Positions 1 to 7,891 of a stretch of 23,648 nt of DNA are shown piece after piece. Position numbers and translations under genes: made by a program. Origin of the DNA: JACDBE01 sp051002015 (lineage in GTDB: Bacteria > Actinomycetota > Acidimicrobiia > Spongiisociales > UBA5794); the NCBI GenBank assembly GCA_051002015.1, contig JBPCMS010000088.1:1-23648 (forward strand), in the 5' to 3' direction. Position 1 is the first letter of the stretch; each line of letters starts with the position of its first letter. The notes under the pieces were generated by a model. That model did no database searches, was not told the DNA's origin, and was given only the letters and a program-made list of their open reading frames with translations.

Positions 1-779
1 GTGCTGCCGGGGGCCGAGCGGTAGAGGAAGGTCAGCCCGCCCAACACCAGCGCCGCCGCACCCGGCCACCGCACCAGCCTCACGATCTGCGTGGCGTCCG
101 CCCCGAACCCGAGCGTATCGAGGATGGGGGGGAGGGCGGCGAGGACCGTTGCCGAAGCAAGCGCCGTCACCAGCAGAACCAGGGTGGTCCCCATCGCCCG
201 CATCCGCACCTTGAGGAATCCCTCGTCAGTGACGTCGTCGTGGACGGCGTCGATGCCGACCATCAACGCCTTGACTCCAGCCGATGCCGACCACAGGGTC
301 GCCACCAGGGCGACCACGGTGGCGATCCCCAGCCCGGTCGACGGAGCTTCGAACAGCGAGCGCAGCTGGTTCTCGAGGAACTCGGCGGTCACCTCGGGCA
401 GCATGCCGGCGGACTGGTCGAAGAAGCGCTCGATGTCGGAGGGATCGCCCAGCAACCCGTAGAGAGAGACGGCGGCCAGGGTCACCGGGAAGATCATGAA
501 GAACCCGTAGTAGGCGAGAGCGGCGCCCAGCATGACCAGGCGGTGGCGCTTGACCGCAGCCATGAGTTCCTTGACGATCCCGACCACCTCGGGCTTGGTG
601 GTCGCTTCGCCCGCCAAGGTCGAAGTGGTCCGGTCCGTCGCCGGTCGTGCCGGCGGGTGGGGATCGGCGATCCGAGAAGCCGGCGCCTGCTGCGCCACCG
701 GCTCGGATCTGCGCAACAGCGCGGCCACGGCCACGGCGGCCGCCAGAGCGACGAGGACGGCGTCGCCGACCCGCTTCAC
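1..779 (-). CDS. YihY/BrkB family inner-membrane protein (C-terminus outside window)
   Basis: About 259 codons are open from a GTG at 779 to the window edge, so the C-terminus is missing. The protein has an N-terminal hydrophobic segment (about residues 5-21), a Pro/Thr-rich linker, then the YihY/BrkB pattern: an amphipathic stretch, a helix with LGAALAYYGFFMIFP, and the signature LWSASAGVKALMVGIDAVH near residue 165-180, followed by further membrane helices. The family is a multi-pass integral membrane protein once mis-assigned as RNase BN; its function is not settled. The GTG overlaps the TGA of the upstream acyl-CoA dehydrogenase (GTGA), so the two are probably translationally coupled. The extra N-terminal helix and linker are longer than in many family members. 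The family call is firm from motifs; the role is unknown. Confidence 0.8.
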   Translation of the reverse strand, partial: MKRVGDAVLVALAAAVAVAALLRRSEPVAQQAPASRIADPHPPARPATDRTTSTLAGEATTKPEVVGIVKELMAAVKRHRLVMLGAALAYYGFFMIFPVTLAAVSLYGLLGDPSDIERFFDQSAGMLPEVTAEFLENQLRSLFEAPSTGLGIATVVALVATLWSASAGVKALMVGIDAVHDDVTDEGFLKVRMRAMGTTLVLLVTALASATVLAALPPILDTLGFGADATQIVRLVRWPGAAALVLGGLTFLYRSAPGS

Positions 780-2545
780 GCCCCGAGCATCTCGGTGGTA
801 ACGGCGAACAGGGTGGAGGCATGGGCGGTGGCTGCGGGCACCAGTCCGAACGCCTGGGGGAGGAGCTGCTCGGCGTAGAACCGGGTGGTGGCCACCTTGG
901 CGGCGAGGAAGTCATCGTCTTCGGCCCCCTCGACGGCGGCCCGCGCCTGGCGGGCCAGATAGGCACCGCCGGCGACGATCCCGAACAGCCGGAGATAGGG
1001 GGTGGCGGCGGCGAGCACGTCGTTGGGGTCGCTCTGGGCCAGCAGCCACTCGGTGGCGTTGCGGAGCAGATCAACCCCCTCCTCCAGCTCCCGCCGGACC
1101 GACTCCAGCCCGGGCCCGGCCGCGGCCAGATCGGTGCAGACCGAGGCGAGCTCGTCCAGGTAGGTGCGGACCACACCTCCTCCCGCCATGGGGAGCTTGC
1201 GCATGACCAGATCGATGGCCTGGATGCCGTTGGTCCCCTCGTAGATGGGGGCGATCCTGGCGTCGCGGTAGTACTGGGCGGCTCCGGTCTCCTCCACGTA
1301 ACCCATCCCTCCGTGGATCTGGACCCCGAGTGAGGCCATCTCCACCCCGAGGTCGGTGCACCACGCCTTGGCCACCGGGGTGAGCAGGTCGGCGCGGTCC
1401 CGCCAATGCGCACTGGTCGACTCGTCGGGATGGTGGTGGGAGAGGTCGATCGCCCTGGCTGTGTCGTAGAGCAGACCCCGCATCGCCTCGGCGTTGGCCT
1501 TCATCGTCAGCAGCATCCGGCGCACGTCCGGGTGCTCGATGATCGGCGACGAGGTTCCCGGCGGCGATCCGATCGCCCGACCCTGGGTGCGCTGGACGGC
1601 GTGGGCCACCGAGAGCTGGTACGCCCTCTCGGTGATCCCCAGACCCTCGAGCCCGACGTGGAGCCTGGCGTCGTTCATCATGGTGAACATCGCCCGCATC
1701 CCCTCGTGGACCTCGCCGACCAGCGAGCCGACCGCATCGTCGAACGACATCACGCAGGTGGGGCTGCCGTGGATCCCCAGCTTGTGCTCGATGGAGACGC
1801 AGCTCACCCCGTTGGGCTCGCCGGGGCGACCCCGGTCGTCGAGCAGCTTCTTGGGGACGATGAACAGGCTGATCCCTTTGGTGCCGGGGGGTGCGCCCGG
1901 GGCGCGCGCCAGGACGAGATGGACGATGTTCTCGGCCATGTCGTGGTCACCCCAGGTGATGAAGATCTTGGTGCCGGTGATCCGCCAGGTGCCGTCGTCG
2001 GCGGGGACCGCCTTGGTGCGCAGCGCCCCGACGTCCGAACCGGCCTCGGGCTCGGTGAGCACCATCGTCCCGCTCCACTCGCCGCTGATGAGGTGCTCGA
2101 GGTAGTCGGCCTTCTGCTCCTCGGTGCCGTGGTTGGTGAGGGCGACGATCGTGCTCATGGTGAGCATCGGGCACAGGGAGAAGGCCATGTTGGCGGTGGT
2201 CAGCATCTCCTGGACGGCGAGCCCGATCACCCCGGGGAAGCCGTGGCCCCCATAGGCCGGGTCGCCCTTGATGCCGTTCCAGCCGGCGGCGACGTACTGC
2301 TGGTACGCCTTGGCGAACTCCTCGGGGACGGTGACGGCGCCGTCGTCGTTGCGGATCGAGCCCTGGGTGTCGCCGATCCGGTTGGTGGGGGCCACCACCT
2401 CGCTCATGAAGCGGCCCGCCTCGTCGAGCACCCCGTTGACGGTGTCGACGTCGACGTGGTCGTAGGCCGGTAGCTCGGTCAGCGCCCGGAGACCGACGAT
2501 GTGCTCGAGCACGAACTTGATGTCGCGCAGTGGTGGCCGGTACAT
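776..2545 (-). CDS. Acyl-CoA dehydrogenase (long, DmdC/FadE5-like type)
   Basis: This 589-residue flavoprotein would oxidise an acyl-CoA to the trans-2-enoyl-CoA with FAD and pass electrons to ETF. It has the N-terminal helical domain (start MYRPPLRDI), the middle beta domain with MVLTEPEAGSDVGALRTKA (about 155-175), and the C-terminal helical domain with QIHGGMGYVEETGAAQYYRD and IYEGTNGIQAIDL. The last motif is near the usual catalytic Glu region of this branch. A roughly 120-residue extra C-terminal helical region matches the long subclass that includes DmdC (3-methylmercaptopropionyl-CoA dehydrogenase) and mycobacterial FadE5. The substrate cannot be read from sequence. The ATG at 2545 is chosen because a TATCCT -10 hexamer ends 7 nt upstream and MYRPPLRD is the normal family start. 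It is followed with overlap by the YihY gene. Confidence 0.93.
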   Translation of the reverse strand: MYRPPLRDIKFVLEHIVGLRALTELPAYDHVDVDTVNGVLDEAGRFMSEVVAPTNRIGDTQGSIRNDDGAVTVPEEFAKAYQQYVAAGWNGIKGDPAYGGHGFPGVIGLAVQEMLTTANMAFSLCPMLTMSTIVALTNHGTEEQKADYLEHLISGEWSGTMVLTEPEAGSDVGALRTKAVPADDGTWRITGTKIFITWGDHDMAENIVHLVLARAPGAPPGTKGISLFIVPKKLLDDRGRPGEPNGVSCVSIEHKLGIHGSPTCVMSFDDAVGSLVGEVHEGMRAMFTMMNDARLHVGLEGLGITERAYQLSVAHAVQRTQGRAIGSPPGTSSPIIEHPDVRRMLLTMKANAEAMRGLLYDTARAIDLSHHHPDESTSAHWRDRADLLTPVAKAWCTDLGVEMASLGVQIHGGMGYVEETGAAQYYRDARIAPIYEGTNGIQAIDLVMRKLPMAGGGVVRTYLDELASVCTDLAAAGPGLESVRRELEEGVDLLRNATEWLLAQSDPNDVLAAATPYLRLFGIVAGGAYLARQARAAVEGAEDDDFLAAKVATTRFYAEQLLPQAFGLVPAATAHASTLFAVTTEMLGA

Positions 2546-2552
2546 GGTCGCC

Positions 2553-2558
2553 AGGATA
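2553..2558 (-). promoter_or_regulatory. -10 element of acyl-CoA dehydrogenase promoter
   Basis: TATCCT on the minus strand, 7 nt before the ATG at 2545. Transcription would start at or next to the start codon, giving a leaderless mRNA. The expected -35 region falls in one arm of the dyad at 2575-2628. Confidence 0.55.
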
Positions 2559-2574
2559 GGGGGCACCGGAAGCC

Positions 2575-2628
2575 ATTTTCTTAGGACCCGTTCGCGTCTC
2601 TGGTGACGCGTTTCGATCCTAAGAAAAT
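2575..2628. promoter_or_regulatory. 54-bp nested dyad between divergent genes (candidate operator)
   Basis: Perfect 12-bp arms ATTTTCTTAGGA (2575-2586) and TCCTAAGAAAAT (2617-2628) enclose a second perfect pair CGCGTC (2593-2598) and GACGCG (2605-2610). Both pairs share one centre at 2601.5. The arms are AT-rich inside a very GC-rich genome. The left arm lies where the -35 of the acyl-CoA dehydrogenase promoter should be. A TetR-type or other dimeric regulator of the dehydrogenase is a reasonable guess; the site could also fold as an RNA hairpin if transcribed. Confidence 0.6.
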
Positions 2629-2680
2629 CACCTGGTGCGATCGGCCCGAGTCGACCGGGCATGCCGGGACGTGCCGGCGC

Positions 2681-2686
2681 TACCGT
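2681..2686 (+). promoter_or_regulatory. -10 element of PPK2 promoter
   Basis: TACCGT, 6 nt before the ATG at 2693, with no Shine-Dalgarno sequence between them. This is the leaderless layout seen at other genes here and it decides the PPK2 start. Confidence 0.5.
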
Positions 2687-2692
2687 TGGGCC

Positions 2693-3520
2693 ATGACCAC
2701 CGACAGCCGCACCCTGCCCAAGATCAAGAAGAAGGCCTACGAGGCGGAGGTGTCCCGCCTCCAGGCGGAGTTCGTCAAGGTCCAGCAGTGGGCCAAGGCA
2801 ACCGGGGCCCGCATCGTGGTGATCTTCGAGGGCCGCGACGCCGCCGGCAAGGGCGGCACCATCAAGACCATCAGCCAATACCTGAGCCCTCGGGTGGTGC
2901 GCATCGCCGCCCTGCCCGCCCCGACCGAGCGGGAGAGGACCCAGTGGTACTTCCAGCGGTACATCTCGCAGCTGCCCGCCGGGGGCGAGATCGTCCTGTT
3001 CGACCGCTCCTGGTACAACCGGGCGGGAGTGGAGAAGGTGATGGGTTTCTGCACCCCGGAGGAGCACCGGCGGTTCATGCGGCAGGCGCCGATCTTCGAG
3101 CGGATGCTGGTCGAGGACGGGATGCTGCTCCGCAAGTACTGGTTCTCGGTCAGCGACGAGGAGCAGCAGCGGCGGTTCCGGTCCCGGATGGAGGACCCGA
3201 TGCGGCAGTGGAAGCTGTCGCCGATGGACCTGGAGTCGATCACCCGCTGGGAGGACTACTCCAGGGCAAAGGACGAGATGCTGGTCCACACCGACACCAT
3301 GGAGTCCCCGTGGTTCCTCGTCGAGAGCGACATCAAGCGGCATGCCCGTCTCAACATGATGTCCCACCTGCTGTCCACGATCCCGTACCGCGACGTCCAC
3401 ACCGAGGTGATCGAGTTCCCCGAGCGACCGCCGTCCAAGGGGTACATCCGCCCGCCGCGGGAGACGTGCACCTACGTCCCCGACCACGTCGGCAACCTGA
3501 TGGGCGACCGCGAGGCCTGA
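2693..3520 (+). CDS. ppk2: Polyphosphate kinase 2 (PPK2, class I-like)
   Basis: The 275-residue protein is a PPK2-family polyphosphate:nucleoside-diphosphate phosphotransferase, which uses polyphosphate to phosphorylate ADP or GDP (or the reverse). Visible marks are the Walker A loop GRDAAGKGG (residues 47-55), TERERTQWYFQRY, the Walker B/lid motif FDRSWYNRAGVEKVMGF (D104), KYWFSVSDEEQQRRF, and WKLSPMDLESITRW. One full-length domain of this size is the usual class I form. An open frame continues upstream to 2603, but the ATG at 2693 fits the family start and has a -10 hexamer 6 nt before it. A PIG-L deacetylase gene follows after 27 nt and may be cotranscribed. Nucleotide preference is not resolved. 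Confidence 0.93.
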   Translation: MTTDSRTLPKIKKKAYEAEVSRLQAEFVKVQQWAKATGARIVVIFEGRDAAGKGGTIKTISQYLSPRVVRIAALPAPTERERTQWYFQRYISQLPAGGEIVLFDRSWYNRAGVEKVMGFCTPEEHRRFMRQAPIFERMLVEDGMLLRKYWFSVSDEEQQRRFRSRMEDPMRQWKLSPMDLESITRWEDYSRAKDEMLVHTDTMESPWFLVESDIKRHARLNMMSHLLSTIPYRDVHTEVIEFPERPPSKGYIRPPRETCTYVPDHVGNLMGDREA

Positions 3521-3547
3521 CCCGGTCGTACCGAGAAGGAGGCTCCG

Positions 3548-4339
3548 ATGGCCACCCTGGTGTTCTTCCACGCCCATCCCGATGACGAATCGATCGGCAC
3601 CGGCGGCTCGATGGCCCGCGCCGCGGCGGAGGGCCATCGGGTGGTGCTGGTGGTGGCCACCGGCGGTGAGGAGGGGGAGGTCGCCGACGGTTTCCTCGAG
3701 GACGGTGAGCTGCTCGAGCACCGCCGTCGGGTCGAGACCGAGCGTTCGGCGCAGATCCTCGGTGTGGCCAGGACCGTGTTCCTGGGGTACCGGGACTCAG
3801 GGATGATGGGGACACCGACCAACCAGCATCCGGCGTCGTTCTGGCAGACCCCGGTGGAGACGACCGCGGCGGAACTGCTCGCCATCCTCGAGGAGGAGGC
3901 CGCCGACGTGTTGGTGGTGTACGACTCGAACGGCGGCTATGGGCACCCCGACCACATCCAGGTGCACCGGGTGGGTCACGCCGCGGCGACGATGGCGGGC
4001 ACCCAACGGGTCTACGAGGCCACGATCAACCGAGACCGCGTCGCCGAGCAGATGGCGCAGGCACAGGAGGCCGGGATCGAGATGGTGGAGGACGCCGACT
4101 GGGTGGCCGAGCTCGGTGTCCCCGGCTCGGAGGTGACCACCGAGGTCGAGGTGGTGCCCTTCCTGGCGGCGAAGGAGGCGTCGATGCGGGCCCACGCCAG
4201 CCAGATCGCCGAGGACTCGTGGTTCCTGACCCTCCCCCCGCCGGCGTTCGCCGGCGCCTTCGGGATCGAGTCGTACATCCGCACCACCCCGCCGTTCACC
4301 GACCGCATCCCCGAGGACCGCGAGGACTGGCTCCTCTGA
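3548..4339 (+). CDS. PIG-L/LmbE deacetylase, MshB/Mca-like
   Basis: This 263-residue zinc-dependent N-acetylglucosaminyl deacetylase-type enzyme has the AHPDDE motif at residues 9-14 and GHPDH around H133-H136; the expected Zn ligands are H10, D13 and H136. The GYRDSGMMGTP stretch is typical of the actinobacterial MshB (GlcNAc-inositol deacetylase of mycothiol synthesis) and Mca (mycothiol S-conjugate amidase) branch. It is somewhat shorter than either (usually about 290-300), and I cannot choose between them. A mycothiol link would support an actinobacterial host. The start is strongly supported by an AGGAGG ribosome binding site 6-7 nt upstream, unlike the leaderless genes nearby. It lies 27 nt after ppk2 on the same strand. 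Confidence 0.88.
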   Translation: MATLVFFHAHPDDESIGTGGSMARAAAEGHRVVLVVATGGEEGEVADGFLEDGELLEHRRRVETERSAQILGVARTVFLGYRDSGMMGTPTNQHPASFWQTPVETTAAELLAILEEEAADVLVVYDSNGGYGHPDHIQVHRVGHAAATMAGTQRVYEATINRDRVAEQMAQAQEAGIEMVEDADWVAELGVPGSEVTTEVEVVPFLAAKEASMRAHASQIAEDSWFLTLPPPAFAGAFGIESYIRTTPPFTDRIPEDREDWLL

Positions 4340-4344
4340 GATTT

Positions 4345-4383
4345 CCCCTCCCATGGGGAGGGGTGCCCGGCGAAGCCGGGCGG
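4345..4383. repeat. REP-like palindromic element, copy A
   Basis: Two adjacent hairpins: CCCCTCCC (4345-4352) with GGGGAGGGG (4355-4363), then GCCCGGC (4365-4371), loop GAA, GCCGGGC (4375-4381). The segment GGGAGGGGTGCC and the second-hairpin layout recur at 12558-12603, so this is a dispersed element. It begins 6 nt after the deacetylase stop and supplies the first codons of the following PIN remnant. Confidence 0.65.
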
Positions 4384-4604
4384 CGATCGACGACCTGGGC
4401 GACGTCCCCATGGAGCTGTTCCCCACCCTTCCCCTCCGAGAGCGCGCCTTCGCCTTGCGTGACGACCTGACCGCCGCCGATGCGTTCTTCGTGGCGCTCG
4501 CCGAGAGTCTCGGCGAGCCGCTGGCGACCAAGGACCGTGGTCTTGCCACGGTGGCTCGAGACCACGTCGGTATCCGGGTCATCGAACTGTCGGACCCGCG
4601 GTGA
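4353..4604 (+). pseudogene. PIN-domain (VapC-like) toxin remnant, N-terminal half lost
   Basis: The 83-codon frame matches only the C-terminal half of a PIN/VapC ribonuclease: FALRDDLTAADAFFVALAE and GEPLATKDRGLATVA, which carry two of the usual acidic residues (D of TAADA and D of TKDR). The N-terminal half, with the first catalytic Asp (normally near residue 5) and the middle Glu, is absent. The frame's ATG (4353) and first ten or so codons lie inside the REP-like palindrome, so the apparent start is made by the repeat. No antitoxin gene is adjacent. I read it as an inactive remnant; a short expressed peptide from an inner ATG (4411) cannot be excluded. Confidence 0.65.
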
Positions 4605-4613
4605 CCCGTCAGG

Positions 4614-5810
4614 TCAGCCGCCGACGTCCTCGAGCCGGGTGCTCTGCGGGACCTGGGGTGGTCGCACCGGCCCGCCCCGGTAGGCGCCACCGATCATCGA
4701 GTGGAACTGGTAGATGGTGCTCTCCCACGGGCTGAGCGGACCGGGAGCGAAGCCTCGGTTGGCGGCGCCGCGCTGCACACTCTCGCAGGCGTTCCAGTCC
4801 TCGTGGTTGGTGATGTCCCAGAAGTCGACGGCGTATGCCGGGTCGAAACCGTCCATCTCCAGCGACTCGGGGGCGAACATCCAGACGCACTCGACGAAGG
4901 TGCGGTCGGGGGCGAGCGGGACCAGACGGTGGGTCATGATGTAGTCGGGGTGGGCGCTGATCAGCAGGTTCGGCCAGAGCCCGATGTAGGCCACCTGGCG
5001 TGCCTGGTCCGGGTTCAGGAGGCGGAAGTTGCACCCTCCCGACTCGCCGGTGATGGACATCGTGGCGGCATGGTCCTTGAGGGTCATCACCCCTCCGCAC
5101 CACAGCCCTGCGGGTTCGAGGTCGCGGCCCGAGTCCGGTGGGGTGACCGAGCACAGCTCGGGGTGGATCGTGCTGCAGTGGTAGCACTCGTGGTAGTTCT
5201 CCACCACCAGCTTCCAGTTGGCGGCGACCTCGTACGAGTGGCGGGCGACCTCGACCAGCCGCTCCGGCTCGTACCTGGCGAGGATGGCGGAGAGGCCGTC
5301 GAAGGTATCGGGCAGCGGCGCCGCCCGCCCCGACAGGTCGACGAACAGCCAGCCCAGCCAGCCACCCACGGCGATCCGGGTCAACGGCCAGTCGGCGGTG
5401 TCGAAGTCGACGGTCTGGGTCATGGTCGGAGCCGAGCGCAGCGAGCCGTCGAACCGGTACGACCACGAGTGGTAGGGGCACCGGATCAGCCTGACATCGA
5501 CCGCGTCACCGACCTCGACCAGGGTGTGTCCACGGTGCCGGCACACGTTGGAGAACCCGCGCACGGTTCCATCCGGGTCCCGGGCGAGCAGCATCGACTC
5601 GGCGCCGTGCTCCATGGAGCGCACCTGGCCGGAACCGAGCAGGTCGTCGGTCCGTCCCAGACACACCCACCCGGCCCCGAACACCTCGGCCTGCTCCCAT
5701 TCAAAGACCTCCTGCGACCGGTAGGCGGCGGCGGGCATGGTCCGGCTGGTGCCGAACGGCCGCAACAGGTCGTCGACGAACCGCGTTTCGATCGGTGCTG
5801 GACGCCCCAT
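4614..5810 (-). CDS. Rieske non-heme iron oxygenase, large subunit
   Basis: This 398-residue aromatic-ring-hydroxylating/demethylating oxygenase alpha subunit has the [2Fe-2S] Rieske motif C90-x-H92 ... C111-x2-H114 and the mononuclear iron site ENYHECYHCSTIHP (ligands H211 and H216), with a later Asp probably in NHEDW. The sequence style, including VENYHECYHC, resembles the GbcA/stachydrine/carnitine-type quaternary-amine oxygenases more than classic dioxygenases, but the substrate is not readable. No reductase or ferredoxin partner is next to it; the ferredoxin at 23000-23308 is distant. The ATG at 5810 is preceded by GAGAAGG and, further up, by a TACCCT -10. It is transcribed divergently from ctaA. 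Confidence 0.9.
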   Translation of the reverse strand: MGRPAPIETRFVDDLLRPFGTSRTMPAAAYRSQEVFEWEQAEVFGAGWVCLGRTDDLLGSGQVRSMEHGAESMLLARDPDGTVRGFSNVCRHRGHTLVEVGDAVDVRLIRCPYHSWSYRFDGSLRSAPTMTQTVDFDTADWPLTRIAVGGWLGWLFVDLSGRAAPLPDTFDGLSAILARYEPERLVEVARHSYEVAANWKLVVENYHECYHCSTIHPELCSVTPPDSGRDLEPAGLWCGGVMTLKDHAATMSITGESGGCNFRLLNPDQARQVAYIGLWPNLLISAHPDYIMTHRLVPLAPDRTFVECVWMFAPESLEMDGFDPAYAVDFWDITNHEDWNACESVQRGAANRGFAPGPLSPWESTIYQFHSMIGGAYRGGPVRPPQVPQSTRLEDVGG

Positions 5811-5831
5811 ACCGTGCCTTCTCGGGGGTCG

Positions 5832-5837
5832 AGGGTA
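5832..5837 (-). promoter_or_regulatory. -10 element of Rieske oxygenase promoter
   Basis: TACCCT on the minus strand, 21 nt before the ATG at 5810. A short leader with GAGAAGG as a ribosome binding site follows, so this gene is not leaderless. Confidence 0.4.
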
Positions 5838-5870
5838 GCAAGCGCCGATCCGGCCCCGGAGTGACCCCGG

Positions 5871-5876
5871 TAGCCT
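5871..5876 (+). promoter_or_regulatory. -10 element of ctaA operon promoter
   Basis: TAGCCT, 7 nt before the ATG at 5884, with no ribosome binding site: leaderless layout. The same hexamer and spacing occur before the HIT gene at 18291. Confidence 0.5.
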
Positions 5877-5883
5877 GCGGGGA

Positions 5884-6816
5884 ATGGTCGCCACCCGCAC
5901 TCCGACCACCACCGATCCCGTGGTCCGCCGGCTGGCGACGGGGGTGCTCGGCTTCACCGTCGCCGTGATCCTGGGCGGCTCGGTGGTGCGGGCCACCGAG
6001 TCGGGGGCGGGCTGTGGCGACCAGTGGCCCCGATGCGAGGGCCACATCATCCCCTGGTCGGCCGAAGGGGCCACCGTCATCGAGTTCACCCACCGGGCGA
6101 TGACCGTGGTGCTCGGGTTGCTGATGGTGGGGCTGGTGATCGCCGTGCTCCGCAGTACCCCGCCGGCCGCCCCCGTCCGTCGAGCCCTGGTGTGGGCGAC
6201 CGGGTTCTTCCTCGCCGAGGTGGGCATCGGGGCGCTGCTCGTGGTGTTCGGCTGGGTGGAGGAGGACGCCTCGATGGGTCGGGTCATCGCCCTCACCGTC
6301 CACCTGGTCAACACCTTTCTGCTGCTCGGGGCGCTCACCCTGGTGGTGTGGCTGGCCCGGGGTGGTGAGCCGCCCGCCATCGACCTCGACCGCGCCGCCC
6401 ACAGGCTGGTGGTCGCCGGTGCCGTGGTGCTGGTGGTGGTGTCCGCCAGCGGAGCGCTCAACGCCCTTGCCGACACCCTGTACCCCGCAGCCGAGGTGAC
6501 CGCCGGCAGCGGCGCCGCCGAGCATTTCCTGGTGCGGTTGCGCGTTCTCCATCCGCTGGTGGCCATCGCCGGCGGCCTCACCGTCCTCATGCTGGCGAGG
6601 AGCAGACTCCTCGCCGCCCCCGCCGCCAGCGGGCTGGGCGGCATCCAGGTCATCGTGCTCATCCAGTTCGCCATCGGCGTGATCAACATCGCCCTGCTCA
6701 CCCCGGTCGAGACCCAGGTGCTGCACCTGCTGCTCGCCGACACCCTGTGGATCGTCTGGGTGCTGTTCGGCGCCGCCGTGGTCACCGCCGCCCCTGCCCG
6801 CATGGAGCCGGCATGA
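5884..6816 (+). CDS. ctaA: Heme A synthase (COX15/CtaA)
   Basis: The 310-residue multi-pass membrane enzyme oxidises the C8 methyl of heme O to give heme A for aa3-type cytochrome oxidase. Visible features are the first helix followed by GGSVVRATESGAGCGDQWPRC, with the extracellular Cys pair CGDQWPRC typical of the Bacillus/actinobacterial type. EFTHR (about residues 75-79) supplies the catalytic Glu and heme His, and further heme-ligand histidines lie in VHLVNT, RVLHPL and LHLLLADTLW. About eight transmembrane helices are expected. Its TGA overlaps the ATG of ctaB (ATGA), so it is first in a tightly coupled operon. The identity is strong. Confidence 0.93.
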   Translation: MVATRTPTTTDPVVRRLATGVLGFTVAVILGGSVVRATESGAGCGDQWPRCEGHIIPWSAEGATVIEFTHRAMTVVLGLLMVGLVIAVLRSTPPAAPVRRALVWATGFFLAEVGIGALLVVFGWVEEDASMGRVIALTVHLVNTFLLLGALTLVVWLARGGEPPAIDLDRAAHRLVVAGAVVLVVVSASGALNALADTLYPAAEVTAGSGAAEHFLVRLRVLHPLVAIAGGLTVLMLARSRLLAAPAASGLGGIQVIVLIQFAIGVINIALLTPVETQVLHLLLADTLWIVWVLFGAAVVTAAPARMEPA

Positions 6817-7715
6817 GCGAGCTCAGGATCACCGACCCGCGTGTCGTCACCTCGACCGGCGACCGGGTCAGGGCGTACATCGAGCTGACCAAGCCGCGGA
6901 TCATTGAGCTGCTGTTGATCACCACGGTGCCGGCCATGGTGGTGGCGGCTCAGGGATGGCCCGGCCTCGGTCTGGTGCTGGCGACCCTGGTGGGCGGGAC
7001 CCTGTCGGCGGCGGGAGCCAACACCATCAACCAGGTGCTCGACCGAGACATCGACCGCCTGATGCGCCGCACCGCCGGCAGGCCGCTCCCCAGCGATCGG
7101 GTGGAGCCGGGCTCGGCGCTCGTCTTCGGGGTGACCCTCGGGCTGCTCGGCTTCCTGTGGCTGTGGGCGACCACCAACCTCCTCGCCGGCATCCTCTCCA
7201 CCGTCGGGCTGCTGTTCTACGTGCTGATCTACACGATGTGGCTCAAGCGCACCTCGGTGCAGAACATCGTGATCGGGGGCGCCGCCGGCGCCGTGCCTCC
7301 GCTGGTGGGCTGGGTCGCCGTCACCGGATCGCTGGCGCTGCCGGCGTGGATCATGTCCGCCGTCATCTTCTACTGGACCCCGCCCCACTTCTGGGCGCTG
7401 TCGCTGCGCTACCGCGACGACTACGCCGCCGCCGGGGTGCCGATGCTGCCGGTGGTGGTCGGGGTGACGGCGACGCTGGAGCACATCGTCCGCTACAGCC
7501 TGCTGGTGTCCGGGGTGTCGCTGATGTTGTACGCCGTCGGCGCCGTCGGGGTGCTCTACCTGATCGTGGCGGCGGCGCTCGGGGTCGCCCTGGTGGTGGC
7601 CGCCTTCCGTCTCCGCCGCCGTCCCGCCGAGGCGATGCGGTTCTTCGGGTGGACCAACCTCTACCTTGCCGGTGTGTTCCTGGCCATGGCGGCCGACGTC
7701 CTCCTCGGCAGATGA
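6813..7715 (+). CDS. ctaB: Protoheme IX farnesyltransferase (heme O synthase, COX10/CtaB)
   Basis: The 300-residue UbiA-family membrane prenyltransferase adds a farnesyl group to heme B to make heme O, the substrate of CtaA. The first Asp-rich motif is NQVLDRDIDRLMRRT (about residues 73-87); the second region has YWTPPHFWAL and YRDDYAAAGVPMLPV. About nine transmembrane helices can be seen. The ATG at 6813 overlaps the ctaA stop by 4 nt, and the family start (a few residues, then VRAYIELTKPRIIELLL) fits. Its own TGA overlaps the next start in the same way. Gene order ctaA-ctaB is common; no oxidase subunits lie in the window. Confidence 0.94.
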   Translation: MSELRITDPRVVTSTGDRVRAYIELTKPRIIELLLITTVPAMVVAAQGWPGLGLVLATLVGGTLSAAGANTINQVLDRDIDRLMRRTAGRPLPSDRVEPGSALVFGVTLGLLGFLWLWATTNLLAGILSTVGLLFYVLIYTMWLKRTSVQNIVIGGAAGAVPPLVGWVAVTGSLALPAWIMSAVIFYWTPPHFWALSLRYRDDYAAAGVPMLPVVVGVTATLEHIVRYSLLVSGVSLMLYAVGAVGVLYLIVAAALGVALVVAAFRLRRRPAEAMRFFGWTNLYLAGVFLAMAADVLLGR

Positions 7716-7891
7716 CTGCCCGGATCGTCGTTCTGGGGGCGGCCACGATCCTGGTGTCGGTCGCCGCGGCTCTGGTGATGCGGGGCGACCTGGCAAACGA
7801 TCCTCGTCCCCGGATCCGGGTCGTCATCGAGGCCGTCGTCCCCGTGGCCGGTGCGGCTCTGCTGGTCTGGCTGGCGTGGAGGGCGGTGTGA
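7712..7891 (+). CDS. Small two-helix membrane protein in the heme A operon
   Basis: This 59-residue frame fits exactly between ctaB and the phosphotransferase gene, overlapping each by 4 nt (ATGA at its start, GTGA at its end). That is strong evidence that it is translated. It has one hydrophobic helix (about residues 4-23), a short polar loop RGDLANDPRPRIR, and a second helix (about 37-57) ending in VWLAWRAV. I do not recognise the family. By position it could be a small heme- or oxidase-assembly membrane protein, but this is inference from context only. Confidence 0.75.
   Translation: MTARIVVLGAATILVSVAAALVMRGDLANDPRPRIRVVIEAVVPVAGAALLVWLAWRAV

Noticed and set aside
2603..2692. Longer N-terminus for PPK2 from an ATG at 2603
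   Set aside because: It would include one arm of the dyad; the added residues do not resemble PPK2, and the ATG at 2693 has a -10 at leaderless distance.
4614..7796. A 1060-codon open frame on the minus strand continuing upstream of the Rieske gene
   Set aside because: Only the part from 5810 down has recognisable protein motifs; the rest is a shadow of ctaA and ctaB, which is typical of high-GC DNA.
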